In this document: in pieces, positions 25,103 to 35,159 of the stretch
How the letters are laid out: each line of letters begins with the position of its first letter
How positions within the stretch are numbered: position 1 is the first letter of the stretch
Source: Hymenobacter rubidus
GTDB lineage: Bacteria > Bacteroidota > Bacteroidia > Cytophagales > Hymenobacteraceae
Direction: 5' to 3'
Assembly (NCBI RefSeq): GCF_016734815.1
Contig: NZ_JAERQF010000001.1
Span: 62,001-126,000 of the forward strand
DNA length: 64,000 nt
Made by a program: the position numbers and the translations under genes
The notes under the pieces: generated by a model
The model's input: only the letters and a program-made list of their open reading frames with translations
Told to the model about the DNA's origin: nothing
Database searches by the model: none

Positions 25103-27259
25103 TTAAGCCGGCAGACTGATGACAAATTCGGTGCCCCGGTCCGGCTGACTTTCGACGCTCAGCGTGCCGCCGTGGCCCTGCACAATGATGTCGTGGCTCA
25201 GCGAGAGGCCCAGGCCCGTGCCCTCGCCCGTGGGCTTGGTCGTGAAAAAGGGCTGGAAAATTTTGGCTTGCACCTCGGGCGGCATCCCAGTCCCGTTGTC
25301 GTTGACGCAAATTTCGACCGCGTTGTCCGTGCGCCGGGTGCTGACGGAAACGGTGGGCTGGTAGCCCGCTTCGCCCGTCTGCTGGCGCTTTTGCACGGCG
25401 TAGAAAGCGTTGCCGAACAGGTTGAGCAGCACCCGCCCCAGGTCCGCCCCAGCCGCCTCGACCGGCGGCAAAGCCGGCGCGAAGTTCGTCTCCAGGGTGG
25501 CGTTGAAGGTTTTATCCTTGGCCCGCAGGCCCTGGTAGGCCAAGCGCAGGTATTCGTCGCAGAGCGGGTTGAGGTCGGTCGGGGTCCGCTCGCCGGTGCT
25601 CGTGCGGCTGTGCTCCAACATGCCCTTCACGATGGCCGCTGCTCGCCGCCCGTGGTGGCTGATTTTACCCAGGTTCTGGCTCAGGTCGTCGGCCAGGGCC
25701 GCAACTTCTGCTGCGTCGCCGGCGGCCTGGGCTTCTTGCAGCTCCGCCACCAGCTCGGCGCTCACCTCGGCGAAGTTGTTGACGAAGTTGAGCGGGTTTT
25801 GAATCTCGTGCGCAATGCCGGCCGTGAGCTCGCCCAGGCTGGCCATCTTTTCCTTCTGAATGAGCTGGGCCTGGGTGGTGCGCAGGTCCGTGAGGGAGCG
25901 TTGCAGCTCGCCGGTGCGCTGCTGCACCTGCTGCTCCAGCATCTCATTCTGCTGGGCCAGCAGGGCTTGCTTCTCCTGCTCCTGCGCGATGGTCTGGGCC
26001 GAAAGCCGTTCCACCTCGCCCAGCTGCACGTGCAGCTGTTGGGCATCGCGGGCAAACTCGCGGGCCAAAAACAAGGAGATGCCCAAGGCCGGCAGCATGA
26101 AGCCCAGCGCGTACACCGCGTTTGACAGCAGCGGCGACACCATACCGGGCACCAACAAGTCAGCCACCACCACTAGCACGAGCACCCCGCTCCCGGCAAA
26201 ACCGGCCAGAACCAGCCGGGCCCCGCGCTGGCCCTGGCGCACGGCCCGGATAGTCAGGCGCAGCACCTCGGCCAGGAGCAACACCAGCATAACGGCCCAT
26301 CCCGTGCCGGCAACCGGGAGCCAGCTGCCTAGGCTGGCCAGCAGCACGTACCCTGCGAAAGCCACCCACAGGCCCGCGTGCACCCGGCCCGGACGCACGT
26401 GGAACAAGGCGTACAGTGCCCGCACGGCCCAGAGGACCACCATCACCGACAGAATGTTGCCTAGGGCGCCCACCACCACATAGTGCGTTAGCGTGGCAAA
26501 AGGCAAGGCCCGGGCCCCATAGCCGGCTGCTGCCGCCAAGGCCGCTGCCAGGGCAAAGCGGGCGAAGTAGCGGTTGGCGGGCCGGGCGGGGTTGTAGTGG
26601 TAGAACGCGTAGTGCAGCACGGCCAGCAGGCCGGAAAAGCCCAGCAGCACCAGAAAAATCAGGGCCTGGTCCTTCTGGTCTTCCACGGTTTGCCAATAGT
26701 TCTGCGGGCTCACCAAGGACACCAACAGCTGGGGCGCCTGCCCGACCCGATTGGGCAGCCCCGGCCGCCAGGGGGCAAAGCGCACGGCCAGCACCTGCTC
26801 GGCGGGGGCCCCGGCCGGCACCTCGCCCGGCCGGGGGTAGCGGCCGCGCGGCTCCACCTGGGCCGGGTCGGCGCTCAGCTTCCCGTGGCGCATCACCCGC
26901 CGGCCGTTGAGGTAAAATTCAGCGGCTCCGAACTCGCCCGCGAACAGCAGCAGCGACTGCCGACGCAGGCTGTCGCCGAGGCGGAAGCGCAAGCGCAGCC
27001 AACTGATGCCGGTCTGGGCGGCCGGGGGCAGCGTTTGCCGGGGCCGGGTGGGGCTGAGGGTGTCCCAGGCCGAGGCGTCGAAATCGGGCCGGGCCCACTG
27101 CGGGTTGTCGCCGGCGTGGTAGCGCCAGCCCTGCTTCAGCAGCAAGCCTTTTTCGGGCAGGCGGTTGATGCGCACCACGGCGGTATCGGCCGGCAGCGGC
27201 GCGGCCGTGGTAACCCCGAAAAGCAGCGCCAGGGCCGCGAGCAGTACAAAGTAGCGCAT
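25103..27259 (-). CDS. Sensor histidine kinase with 7TMR-DISM-type sensor (kinase 1)
   Basis: A 718-residue membrane kinase, started at the ATG at 27259 (MRYFVLLAALALLFG, a signal peptide) and not at the ORF start 33 bases upstream. A periplasmic beta-sandwich (about 20-190, ending WRPGLPNRVG) precedes about seven hydrophobic helices (about 205-420), the 7TMR-DISM layout. A coiled coil follows. The phosphorylated His is in GIAHEIQNPLNFV (codon at 25808-25810). The ATPase domain shows [41 protein letters not shown] and GTEFVISLP. There is no DNA-binding partner nearby; the receivers at 24674 and 23444 are the likely phosphate acceptors. It overlaps nothing and is separated from kinase 2 by 64 bases. 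Confidence 0.9.
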   Translation of the reverse strand: MRYFVLLAALALLFGVTTAAPLPADTAVVRINRLPEKGLLLKQGWRYHAGDNPQWARPDFDASAWDTLSPTRPRQTLPPAAQTGISWLRLRFRLGDSLRRQSLLLFAGEFGAAEFYLNGRRVMRHGKLSADPAQVEPRGRYPRPGEVPAGAPAEQVLAVRFAPWRPGLPNRVGQAPQLLVSLVSPQNYWQTVEDQKDQALIFLVLLGFSGLLAVLHYAFYHYNPARPANRYFARFALAAALAAAAGYGARALPFATLTHYVVVGALGNILSVMVVLWAVRALYALFHVRPGRVHAGLWVAFAGYVLLASLGSWLPVAGTGWAVMLVLLLAEVLRLTIRAVRQGQRGARLVLAGFAGSGVLVLVVVADLLVPGMVSPLLSNAVYALGFMLPALGISLFLAREFARDAQQLHVQLGEVERLSAQTIAQEQEKQALLAQQNEMLEQQVQQRTGELQRSLTDLRTTQAQLIQKEKMASLGELTAGIAHEIQNPLNFVNNFAEVSAELVAELQEAQAAGDAAEVAALADDLSQNLGKISHHGRRAAAIVKGMLEHSRTSTGERTPTDLNPLCDEYLRLAYQGLRAKDKTFNATLETNFAPALPPVEAAGADLGRVLLNLFGNAFYAVQKRQQTGEAGYQPTVSVSTRRTDNAVEICVNDNGTGMPPEVQAKIFQPFFTTKPTGEGTGLGLSLSHDIIVQGHGGTLSVESQPDRGTEFVISLPA

Positions 27260-27323
27260 AGAAAACGTCGGCCCGCGCAGGGTGCAACGCACGGGTAGAA
27301 TTAATCCGAGAAGAAATCGGCTT

Positions 27324-29312
27324 TTAAACCGGCAAGCTAAGGATGAATTCCGTGCCCACGCCTTCCTGGCTTTCCACCGCCAGGCTGCCGCCGTGGCCGG
27401 TGGTCACGATGTCGTGGCTCAGCGACAGGCCCAGGCCCGTGCCCTCGCCCACCGGCTTGGTGGTGAAGAAGGGCTGGAAGATTTTGGCTTTGACCTCGGG
27501 GCTCATGCCCGTGCCGTTGTCGCGCACCCGGATTTCGACGCCCCCCGGCCCGGCTTGGGTGCTCACAGTTACCTCGGGCCGAAAAGTTGGGTCGGCAAGC
27601 TGGCGCTGGCGCTGCTGCACGGCATACAGGGCATTGGTAACCAAGTTGATGAGCACCCGGCTCAAATCCTGCGGCACCACCGGCACCGGGGGCAGGTCGG
27701 GGGCGTAGGAGGTGGTGAGGTGGGCCGTAAAATCCTTTTCCTTGGTGCGCAGGCCTTGGTAGGCCAGGCGCAGGCTTTCGTCGGCCAGGGCGTTGAGGTC
27801 GGTGGGCTGGCGCTGGCCGGTGCCGGAGCGCGAATGCTCCAGCATGCCCTTGATGATGGAGGTGGCCCGCTGCCCGTGCTGGCTGATTTGCTGCAGGTTT
27901 TGCTTCAGGCCCGCCAATATTTCGCTTTCCAGGCCCGCGTCGCGGGCGGGGCCACGCTGCTCGCCGGTTATCTCGTCCACCAGGTCGGTGCTGACTTCGG
28001 CGAAGTTCTTTACGAAGTTGAGCGGGTTTTGCAGCTCGTGGGCGATGCCGGCCGTGAGCTCGCCCAGAAAGGCCATTTTCTCCCGCTGCACCAGCTGGTC
28101 CTGGGCCGTTTTGAGCTCGGCCAGGGACTGCTCCAGGGCCTCGCGGGCGCGCTGCTGCTGGCGGGCGTGCCGGCCCAGCAACAGCGCCAGCGCCAGCAGG
28201 CCCACCACGCCGGCCAGCAGGGCGTAGGTGCGGTACTGGGCCCGCAAGGCGGCTTGGCTGGCGGCCATTTCCTTGGCGCGCTGCTGCTCGCGGTAGTCCA
28301 GGCTTTGCAGGCGCATCACCTTTTCCTGGCCAAAGAGCGTGTCCTTCATCACCAGCATCAGGCTTTGGTACTTCAGGGCGCTGTCGGCCTGGCGGCGGGC
28401 TTTGTAGTCCTGCGTGAGCAACGTACTGGCGTTGAGCACCCCCCGCAGAAACCCATTGCGCCGGGCCGCCTCGCAGCCCAGGCGGGCGAAATAAATGCTG
28501 GAATCGGTACGGCCGAGCTGCTGGTAGAGCGTGGCCAGGCCCACGTAGGCAAAGTTGAGGCTGCGCAAGTGGTGCACTTGCTTCGACTCGGCAATGCTGG
28601 CTTGGTAGAAGGCCCGCGCAGCGGCGGCCCGGCCCTGCTTGCGGGCCACGTTGCCCAGGCCGTAGAGAATGTAGTTGGTGGGCGTGTGCAGGCGGCGCGC
28701 CAGGTTGAAGGCCCGCTCCTGAAACATGCGCGACGAATCGAGCTGGTTGAACAGGTCGTAGGCCAGGCCGATGTTGCTCAGCTCAATCACCTGGCGGCGG
28801 TTGTCGTGCAGCTCCTCCCCAATTTTGAGGGCCCGGAAGTAGTAGCTCAGGCCCTGCTGCTTGTCGCGCAGGTACACGTAAATGATGCCGATGCTGCGCA
28901 GGTTCTGGGCTTCCAGGGCGCGGTCATGGTTGCTTTGGGCAATGCGTAGCGACTGCTGAAACACCTCCAGCGCCTGCGCCAGGTTGCTTTCGCGCACGGC
29001 GGCGCCCAGGCGGTTGAGGGCTTCGCCTTCGCCGTGGCGGTAGTGGGCGCGGCGGGCCAGCGCCAGCGCCTGCCGGGCATACACGGCCGCCGAATCGGTG
29101 TTCTGCGTCCACAGTTGGTCACTTACCTGGCACAGCAGCAGCACCCGGTCGTAATTGGTTTGGGGCAGGGCCAGCAGGTGGCGCAGGCTGTCAACCGCCG
29201 AGGCATGCGGCGGCCGGGCACCGGCCACCCCAGGCAGCAGGGCCAGCAGCCAGCAAACCAGCAGCCGGCCAACAAAGCGAATAGAAAAAGAGCGGGTACT
29301 AAAGTGGCGCAA
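27324..29312 (-). CDS. TPR-domain sensor histidine kinase (kinase 2)
   Basis: A 662-residue kinase. A signal peptide ends near GVAGA. About 40-350 are TPRs (for example DSAAVYARQALALARRAHY, ALEVFQQSLRIAQSNHD), presumably periplasmic. One transmembrane helix (YALLAGVVGLLALALLLGRH) is followed by a coiled coil. The His is in [13 protein letters not shown] (codon 28038-28040), and the ATPase motifs [21 protein letters not shown] and [13 protein letters not shown] follow. Only a TTG is available as start at 29310-29312, 5 bases downstream of a kinase remnant's stop, so the true start may differ. The N- and C-terminal layout is shared with kinase 4. Confidence 0.88.
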   Translation of the reverse strand: MRHFSTRSFSIRFVGRLLVCWLLALLPGVAGARPPHASAVDSLRHLLALPQTNYDRVLLLCQVSDQLWTQNTDSAAVYARQALALARRAHYRHGEGEALNRLGAAVRESNLAQALEVFQQSLRIAQSNHDRALEAQNLRSIGIIYVYLRDKQQGLSYYFRALKIGEELHDNRRQVIELSNIGLAYDLFNQLDSSRMFQERAFNLARRLHTPTNYILYGLGNVARKQGRAAAARAFYQASIAESKQVHHLRSLNFAYVGLATLYQQLGRTDSSIYFARLGCEAARRNGFLRGVLNASTLLTQDYKARRQADSALKYQSLMLVMKDTLFGQEKVMRLQSLDYREQQRAKEMAASQAALRAQYRTYALLAGVVGLLALALLLGRHARQQQRAREALEQSLAELKTAQDQLVQREKMAFLGELTAGIAHELQNPLNFVKNFAEVSTDLVDEITGEQRGPARDAGLESEILAGLKQNLQQISQHGQRATSIIKGMLEHSRSGTGQRQPTDLNALADESLRLAYQGLRTKEKDFTAHLTTSYAPDLPPVPVVPQDLSRVLINLVTNALYAVQQRQRQLADPTFRPEVTVSTQAGPGGVEIRVRDNGTGMSPEVKAKIFQPFFTTKPVGEGTGLGLSLSHDIVTTGHGGSLAVESQEGVGTEFILSLPV

Positions 29313-29316
29313 TGCG

Positions 29317-29485
29317 CTAAGCCTGAGGTAAGCGGATACTAAATTTCGATGCCTGTGCCGACAATTTTACTCCCAGCGAAAAGCCGTCGAGCGCCTGGGC
29401 TACAATGTTAAAGCTCAACGATAGGCCCAAACCGGTTCCAGTGGGCAGAGGTTTGGAAGGTGCGGAAGGATTGAAAAAACTGGCT
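29317..29485 (-). pseudogene. Remnant of a histidine kinase ATPase domain
   Basis: Read on the minus strand, this short stretch encodes FFNPSAPSKPLPTGTGLGLS and, after the conserved LSFNIVAQ, ends KFSIRLPQA. It lines up with [18 protein letters not shown]...GTEFIIRLP of the four intact kinases but lacks the HGG segment, the N and D boxes and everything upstream. The family's TTK is replaced, and upstream sequence is disrupted. It is therefore the decayed 3' end of a fifth kinase, left between kinases 3 and 2 in the same orientation. Confidence 0.75.
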
Positions 29486-30082
29486 GCCCTCTTCCCGCAA
29501 CTTCGTTGCGCCGCCGAGGGGGCGCTGGTGCTGCCAGCGTAGTGGCTTGGGCTGCTTATCTCCCCGGCATTGCCCGCGCACAGCCGGGGGCAGTGCCGGG
29601 GCCGGCATGAGGGCCAGAAGAGGGGCATTGCAGTGCGGCGCGGGCAATGGGAGCATGCAGAATAATGGAAACTGAGCAGCTACCAGGCCGCTTTCGGTAC
29701 CGGTTTGGGAACAAGTTACTGGTATCTTTTTGTAGGGCCCGACCCGGTTGCACCGCTTTCGGCTTGCACCGCTGGCCCGTGGCCCGGCCTGCCAATTTAT
29801 TCACTGGCAAGGAAGGGGTTAGGGCCGCGGCACACCCGCAGCGCATTCGGCAGGCCATTACTCAATCAAGCCGGTTGTCAGGCGGCTTTATCAAGTGGCA
29901 AGCTAACCACAAACGCGGTGAAATTCCCTTTCTGAGAAGCCCGTGGGCCGACGTACTGCCCTGGCCGCCACCCTACCAACAGCCAAGAACGCAGAAGCAA
30001 CAGACAGAAGCGCATCGGCAGCTAAAAACCGCCCATGATACTGCCGCTCGAAGCCAAAGTTTTTACCAGGAAAAAGCAGGTC
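29486..30082. other. Non-coding spacer between kinase 3 and the kinase remnant
   Basis: About 600 bases with no supportable gene on either strand. No palindromic element of the families in this window is visible. It probably represents the eroded body of the pseudogene, since intact neighbours are closely spaced; this is inference. Confidence 0.4.
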
Positions 30083-31462
30083 TTATACCGGCAAACGAAT
30101 GATAAATTCCGTGCCTTGCCCTTCTTCGCTTTCCACGACCAGCGTGCCGCCGTGGCCCTGGGTGATGATGTCGTAGCTCAGCGAGAGGCCCAAGCCCGTG
30201 CCCTCGCCCGTGGGCTTGGTGGTGAAGAAGGGCTGGAAGATTTTGGCCTTGGCACTCTCCGGAATGCCGGTGCCGTTGTCCTTCACGCGCAGCTCCGCCT
30301 CATCGCCCAGCTTGCGGGTGCTGATGCTCACCGTAGGCGCGTAGCCGGGCTCGTTGCGCAGCTGGCGCTGGCGCACGGCGTAGAACGCGTTGGTGAGCAG
30401 GTTGAGCAGCACCCGGCCCAAGTCCTGCCCAATCACCGCCACGGGCGGCAGCGCAGGGTCGAAATCCGGCAGCAGCGTGGCGTTGAAGCTCTTGTCCTTG
30501 GCGCGCAGGCCGTGGTAGGCCAGGCGCAGGTATTCGTCGGCCAGGGCGTTGAGGTCGGTGGGCTGGCGCTCGCCGGTGCTGGTGCGCGAGTGCTCCAGCA
30601 TGCCGCGCACAATGCTGGCCGCCCGGCCACCGTGCTGACTGATTTTCAGCAGGTTCTGCTTGAGGTCGGCCAGCAGGTCGGCTTCCAGTTCCACGTCGCG
30701 GGCGGGTTTTTCCCGCTCCTCTTCCAGCTCGGTCACCAGCTCGGCCGATACATCGGCGAAGTTGTTGACGAAGTTGAGCGGGTTCTGAATCTCGTGGGCG
30801 ATGCCGGCCGTGAGCTCGCCCAGGCTGGCCATTTTCTCGCTCTGAATGAGCTGGGCCTGGGTGGTTTTGAGTTCGTTGAGGGCCGTGCGCAGCTCCTCGG
30901 CCTGGTTGGTGAGGGCGACGGTGCGCTCGGACACCAGGCGCTCCAATTCGGCATTCTGGGCCTCAATGGCGCGCTTGGCCCGGGCTTCTTCTTCGCGCAG
31001 CAGCTGTTCCTTTTCCAGCTGTTTTTTCTGGCTTCGGGCAATGAACAGAAACGTAATCAGCCAGATGCCGACAAATGACACCGAAACATCCTTGGCAATA
31101 TCGAAGCGGCCCATCAGCAAACCGGAGGCACTCTGCACCACCTCCAGCAGCTTGTACAACGCACTGGGAATTACGGCCAGCAGCAGCGTACGGGCCGGGC
31201 GGTAGTCGCGCACCGCGGCCAGCGTGGCTATTATCGCCAGCCACACAAATACCCAGTAGTAGTCCCCCAGCTTATCCCCTTTAAGCCCAAGCGCGCCGGC
31301 TATCAGCACCATGGGCACGGCCGGCACCCACACGTAGTTCAGCAACTGGTGAGCGCGGGGCAGGCGCTTGGGCAGCTCCAGGAACTTGCTCAAGCCCCGC
31401 CCAATGCCGTAGGCCATGGGGGCCAGATAAAAGAGGTCGCCGTAACTAGCCGAATGAGCCAT
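30083..31462 (-). CDS. Membrane sensor histidine kinase (kinase 3)
   Basis: A 459-residue kinase beginning at the ATG at 31462 (MAHSASYGDLFYLAPMAYG). The frame is open for 417 bases further upstream, but that part overlaps kinase 4 in another frame and is Arg/His-rich, so it is not coding. About four transmembrane helices lie in residues 40-150, with no large sensor domain. A coiled coil (KKQLEKEQLLREEEARAKRA) leads to GIAHEIQNPLNFV (His codon 30794-30796). The ATPase has NLLTNAFYAV, KDNGTGIPESA and [13 protein letters not shown], ending GTEFIIRLPV. Its catalytic part is most similar to kinase 1. It lies 77 bases downstream of kinase 4. Confidence 0.88.
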   Translation of the reverse strand: MAHSASYGDLFYLAPMAYGIGRGLSKFLELPKRLPRAHQLLNYVWVPAVPMVLIAGALGLKGDKLGDYYWVFVWLAIIATLAAVRDYRPARTLLLAVIPSALYKLLEVVQSASGLLMGRFDIAKDVSVSFVGIWLITFLFIARSQKKQLEKEQLLREEEARAKRAIEAQNAELERLVSERTVALTNQAEELRTALNELKTTQAQLIQSEKMASLGELTAGIAHEIQNPLNFVNNFADVSAELVTELEEEREKPARDVELEADLLADLKQNLLKISQHGGRAASIVRGMLEHSRTSTGERQPTDLNALADEYLRLAYHGLRAKDKSFNATLLPDFDPALPPVAVIGQDLGRVLLNLLTNAFYAVRQRQLRNEPGYAPTVSISTRKLGDEAELRVKDNGTGIPESAKAKIFQPFFTTKPTGEGTGLGLSLSYDIITQGHGGTLVVESEEGQGTEFIIRLPV

Positions 31463-31539
31463 TGGCAAAAAAGCGGAAGCGAAAGTAAACGCGAAGAAAG
31501 TGCCGGAGCGGCCGAAGCGAAACCAGGGCTTCCCCGCCG

Positions 31540-33771
31540 TTAAGTTGGCAATATGATAAGGAATTCGGTGCCTTCGCCCTCGCGGCTTTCCACGGTGAGG
31601 GTGCCGCCGTGGCCTTTGGTCACAATGTCGTAGCTCAGCGACAGGCCCAGGCCGGTGCCCTCGCCGGCTGGCTTGGTGGTGAAGAAGGGCTGGAAAACCT
31701 TTTCTTTCACGTCTTCGGGCATGCCCGTGCCGTTGTCGCGCACCCGGATTTCGACGGCCTGGCCATTGGGCCGGCGGGTGCTCACCGTCACGGTGGGCTC
31801 GTAGCCCGGCGCGGCAAGGCCTCCGACTTCGGTGGCTTCGCGCTGGCGCTGGCGCACGGCGTAGAGGGCATTGGTGCACAGGTTGAGCAACACGCGGCCC
31901 AGGTCCTGCGTCACCACGGCCACGGGGCCCAGCCGGGGGTCCAGCTCCTTGCCCAGGGTGGCCGTAAACTCTTTGTCGGCGGCTTGCAGGCCTTGGTAGG
32001 CCAGGTTCAGGTTTTCTTCGGCCAGGGCGTTGAGGTCGGTGGGCTGGCGCTGGCCGGTGCCGGAGCGCGAATGCTCCAGCATGTCTTTGATGATGGACGA
32101 AGCCCGCTGCCCGTGCTGGCTGATTTGCTGCAGGTTTTGCTTCAGGCCCACCAGAATTTCGCGCTCCAGGCCCGCCGCCCGGCCCGCTTCTTCGCCGTGC
32201 ATGTCGTCCACCAAGTCGGTGCTGACTTCGGCGAAGTTCTTCATAAAGTTGAGCGGATTTTGCAGCTCGTGGGCAATGCCGGCCGTGAGCTCGCCCAGAA
32301 ACGCCATTTTCTCGGCCTGTACCAACTGTGACTGCGTTTGGCGGAGCTGGGCCAGGGTGCGCCGGTTCAGGCGCAGCTGCCGGTAGCTGAACGCGCCCAG
32401 CCCCGACACCACCAGCACGGCCAGCAGGGCACCCAGCAGCAGGCGGCTGCGGCTGCGCAGGCGCACGTCTTGCACGGCCCGCGCCTGCCGCAGGTTGTTA
32501 ATCTGGGCATTTTGGGCCTGTTCTACCCGCTCGCTTTCGTACTGCGCCACGTTGAAAATGCTTTGCGCGGTCCGAAAGGTATCCATCAGGGCAATGTAGG
32601 CGCGGGAATAGCGCTGGGCATCGGCGGGCCGGCCTTGCGCGTCGTAGAAAGCAGCAAGCTGCTGCAGGTAGCGCGGGCGCAGGCGGTCGAGCTTGGCGGC
32701 AGTGGCTTTCTGGTAAGCCAGGCGCCAGTGATGTTCGGCGCGGGCGTAGTCGCGACGGGCGGTGTAGTACTGGGCCCAGGCGGCGTCAATCTCAAACTCG
32801 CCGGGCTTGCCCGACATGGGCAGGTCCAGCGAATCGTCGAGCTGCTGGGCCCGCCGCAATAGTTGCCCAGCAGGCTCCACTTGCTGCATTTGCAGCAGCA
32901 CGGCCCCTTTTTGTACCAAGCCATAGGCCAGGTTCTGGGAGCGTTGGTAAGGGTCGGCGGTGCGCGCGGCCAAGGCCGAATCGGCCGACGCCAGGGCTGC
33001 GGGGTATTGCTTTTGCTCCACGTACAGCTTCGACAGGGCCAGGAAGGTAAATACCCGGTTGTGGCCCTGCACGCGCCGAAACTCGGGCAGGGCGCGGGCC
33101 TGGGCCAAGTACTGCACAGCCTTGCCGGTGTTGCCCCAGTCGGCGTACACGGCCCCCGTCACCAGCAGCTCATTGATGTACAAGGTCCGGCTAAAGCCGT
33201 GCGCAATGTCGGCGGCCCGCAGCGAGCTGTTGATGGTGCGGTTGTAGTCGCCCATGCGCCGGTAGTAGCCGCCCTGCGACACATAGCAGGCCGCAATGTT
33301 CTCCGTATCGCCGCGCAGGCGGTAGTAGGCGAGCTTTTGCTCGTAGTAGCGCCTGCGCGCATCCATTTGGTTGAGCCGGTTGTAGAGCGTCACCAAATCC
33401 ATCAGCAACCACGGAATGGGCCTCTTCACCCGGTCGAAGGCGGCCACGGCGGCTTTCATGCTATCCAGGGCGGCGGCATCGGCAGTGCCTTGCTGCCAGA
33501 GGGCCTCGCCCGCGCGCAGCAGCCGGTAGGGGCCGTCGTCGAGCAGCTGGAGCCGCCGGTTCAACGCCAGCAGCTGGTCGAGCTGGGGCAGCGCCTCAGG
33601 CGCCGTGGGGTGCAGGTCGAGCAGGTGCACCAAGATGCGCAGGCGGGCGGTATCGGCACGTTGCTGCGGCAAGGCACGGGCCAGCGAGTCGTAGTCGGCA
33701 TCCCAATAACGGTGCCCGGCCTGCACCGACTCACTCAGGAGCAAGACAAGCAGCAAAAGAAGCCATTTCAT
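31540..33771 (-). CDS. TPR-domain sensor histidine kinase (kinase 4)
   Basis: A 743-residue kinase, first gene of the minus-strand signalling series. The signal peptide ([19 protein letters not shown]) is followed by TPR-like helical repeats to about residue 410, including [20 protein letters not shown] and [15 protein letters not shown] transmembrane helix ([20 protein letters not shown]) and a coiled coil lead to [13 protein letters not shown] (His codon 32269-32271). The ATPase domain shows [21 protein letters not shown] and [13 protein letters not shown], and ends [10 protein letters not shown]. The architecture matches kinase 2, suggesting duplication. TPR kinases of this type probably sense protein or peptide ligands, which cannot be read from sequence. 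Confidence 0.92.
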   Translation of the reverse strand: MKWLLLLLVLLLSESVQAGHRYWDADYDSLARALPQQRADTARLRILVHLLDLHPTAPEALPQLDQLLALNRRLQLLDDGPYRLLRAGEALWQQGTADAAALDSMKAAVAAFDRVKRPIPWLLMDLVTLYNRLNQMDARRRYYEQKLAYYRLRGDTENIAACYVSQGGYYRRMGDYNRTINSSLRAADIAHGFSRTLYINELLVTGAVYADWGNTGKAVQYLAQARALPEFRRVQGHNRVFTFLALSKLYVEQKQYPAALASADSALAARTADPYQRSQNLAYGLVQKGAVLLQMQQVEPAGQLLRRAQQLDDSLDLPMSGKPGEFEIDAAWAQYYTARRDYARAEHHWRLAYQKATAAKLDRLRPRYLQQLAAFYDAQGRPADAQRYSRAYIALMDTFRTAQSIFNVAQYESERVEQAQNAQINNLRQARAVQDVRLRSRSRLLLGALLAVLVVSGLGAFSYRQLRLNRRTLAQLRQTQSQLVQAEKMAFLGELTAGIAHELQNPLNFMKNFAEVSTDLVDDMHGEEAGRAAGLEREILVGLKQNLQQISQHGQRASSIIKDMLEHSRSGTGQRQPTDLNALAEENLNLAYQGLQAADKEFTATLGKELDPRLGPVAVVTQDLGRVLLNLCTNALYAVRQRQREATEVGGLAAPGYEPTVTVSTRRPNGQAVEIRVRDNGTGMPEDVKEKVFQPFFTTKPAGEGTGLGLSLSYDIVTKGHGGTLTVESREGEGTEFLIILPT

Positions 33772-34531
33772 GGTAGAGCCGGGCGCTTAAAAGCCAGAAT
33801 AAGCGCCTCCCACGTACTTCCGGTCGCCCACCACGGCTGGCCGCAGCGGCTCAGATATCAGGGGTCGGCGTCGGAAAATCATTTAGTAGATAGAAAGCGG
33901 TGAGGATTGGAAGAGTGCGCCCAAACCGATGGGCGCAGGACCAGCGGCAGTACGGCCGCAAAGATGATGTAATTCCCTCGTTTATGGTACGCCGGACGCG
34001 TCTTTCGCCATGTTGCGTATTGCCAGACTGCATTTTCCAGCGGCCAGGCACCTTGGGCCGAAACCCGAACCACTTTATTTACAATTAGCAAAAAATCGCC
34101 GCCAATCAATTTCATTAAGCCAGTTTTTAGCTTATTTATTGCAATAATATTAAAAATATTACAGAATCGCTTTACAGCTTTCTGCTTGACGCAGTCACAG
34201 TGCCTTTAACCTGAATAAAGAAAAACTTCGGCTGTCTGTTGATGGGTAAATCTATTCACGCCTAACAGGTTAAGGCGGTGGTACCCGTCATGTTCGTCGG
34301 CATGTTATGCAAAGGCAGCGGGACGCGGCTGCTTGTGGTAGCGCATTACCGCGAGGCCTGTTAATTTTGGCCAATGCCGACAAGCAACCGGCAACCTGCT
34401 TCCGTCTATACTATCAATTTTGGCTTGGCCGGCCTGGGATGCATCTAACGCCTGCCTAGTTGTTAATTGCACGCACTGTGCGTGCCTTACCGCAGCACAC
34501 AAACGCCACAGCTTGTCTTGCGCGCCTTTAC
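33772..34531. other. Long divergent intergenic region, partly AT-rich
   Basis: This 760-base stretch separates the kinase series from the HD-domain gene. The middle (34080-34260) is AT-rich and includes the small palindrome AATATTAAAAATATT at about 34146-34160. TAATTTTG at 34362-34369 fits the Bacteroidota -7 box, but the nearest TTG (34333-34335) is 26 bases away, longer than usual. No gene is supported on either strand. Confidence 0.4.
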
Positions 34532-35140
34532 ATGAATATCCAGGCCGCCGAAAATTTTATTGTGAACGAGCTGCGGCGCGGCCTCTCCCCCACGCTCTAT
34601 TACCACGGCCTGCACCACACCCTCGACGTGACCGAGGTAGCCATGGAACTGGCCGCCGCCGAGGGCATCACCGACCCAGAGGCGCTGGCGCTGCTGCGCA
34701 CCGCCGCGCTCTACCACGACGCCGGCTTCCTGCACAGCTACCAGGGCCACGAGGACCAGGGCTGCGCGCTGGCCCGCGCTACCCTGCCCGATTTTGCGTA
34801 TTCGCCCGAACAGATTGCGCAGATTTGCGACCTGATAACGGCCACCAAATACCCGCAGGAGCCCGGCAGCCCCCTGGCCGAAATCCTCTGCGACGCCGAC
34901 CTCGACTACCTGGGCCGGCCCGATTTTGTGCCCATTTCCACCAGCCTGTTTGATGAGCTGATGGCCCGCCAGCTCATTGCCGACGAGCACGCCTGGTTTC
35001 AGCTGCAGGCCCGCTTCCTGGCCGGCCACCACTTCTGGACGCGCACCACCATTGCCCGCCGGGCGGCCCCCAAGCAGGCCCGACTCGACCACATTCTGGC
35101 GCTGCTAGCCAACTGGCCCGCCCCCGACAAAACCGCCTGA
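34532..35140 (+). CDS. HD-domain phosphohydrolase family protein
   Basis: A 202-residue soluble protein, started at the ATG at 34532 (MNIQAAENF); an upstream ATG would add 24 residues with no family character. The metal-binding residues of the HD superfamily are visible: His in YYHGLHHTLDVTEVA, the HD pair in AALYHDAGFL and a downstream Asp in EILCDADLDYLGR. HD proteins hydrolyse phosphoesters, often of nucleotides or signalling nucleotides. The product here is unknown. The TenI/ThiE-like gene begins 19 bases downstream, so the two may form an operon, although no functional link to thiamine is evident. Confidence 0.85.
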   Translation: MNIQAAENFIVNELRRGLSPTLYYHGLHHTLDVTEVAMELAAAEGITDPEALALLRTAALYHDAGFLHSYQGHEDQGCALARATLPDFAYSPEQIAQICDLITATKYPQEPGSPLAEILCDADLDYLGRPDFVPISTSLFDELMARQLIADEHAWFQLQARFLAGHHFWTRTTIARRAAPKQARLDHILALLANWPAPDKTA

Positions 35141-35159
35141 TTTCTCCTCACCCGCCGCC

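Noticed and set aside
24686..28949. Long plus-strand frames (479 and 555 codons) opposite kinases 1 and 2
   Set aside because: They are shadows of well-defined kinase genes, with low-complexity Gln/Val/Gly/Ala sequence and no recognisable domain.
31463..31879. Upstream extension of kinase 3
   Set aside because: The added 139 residues overlap the end of kinase 4 in a different frame and are Arg/His/Pro-rich. The membrane domain begins properly at the ATG at 31462.
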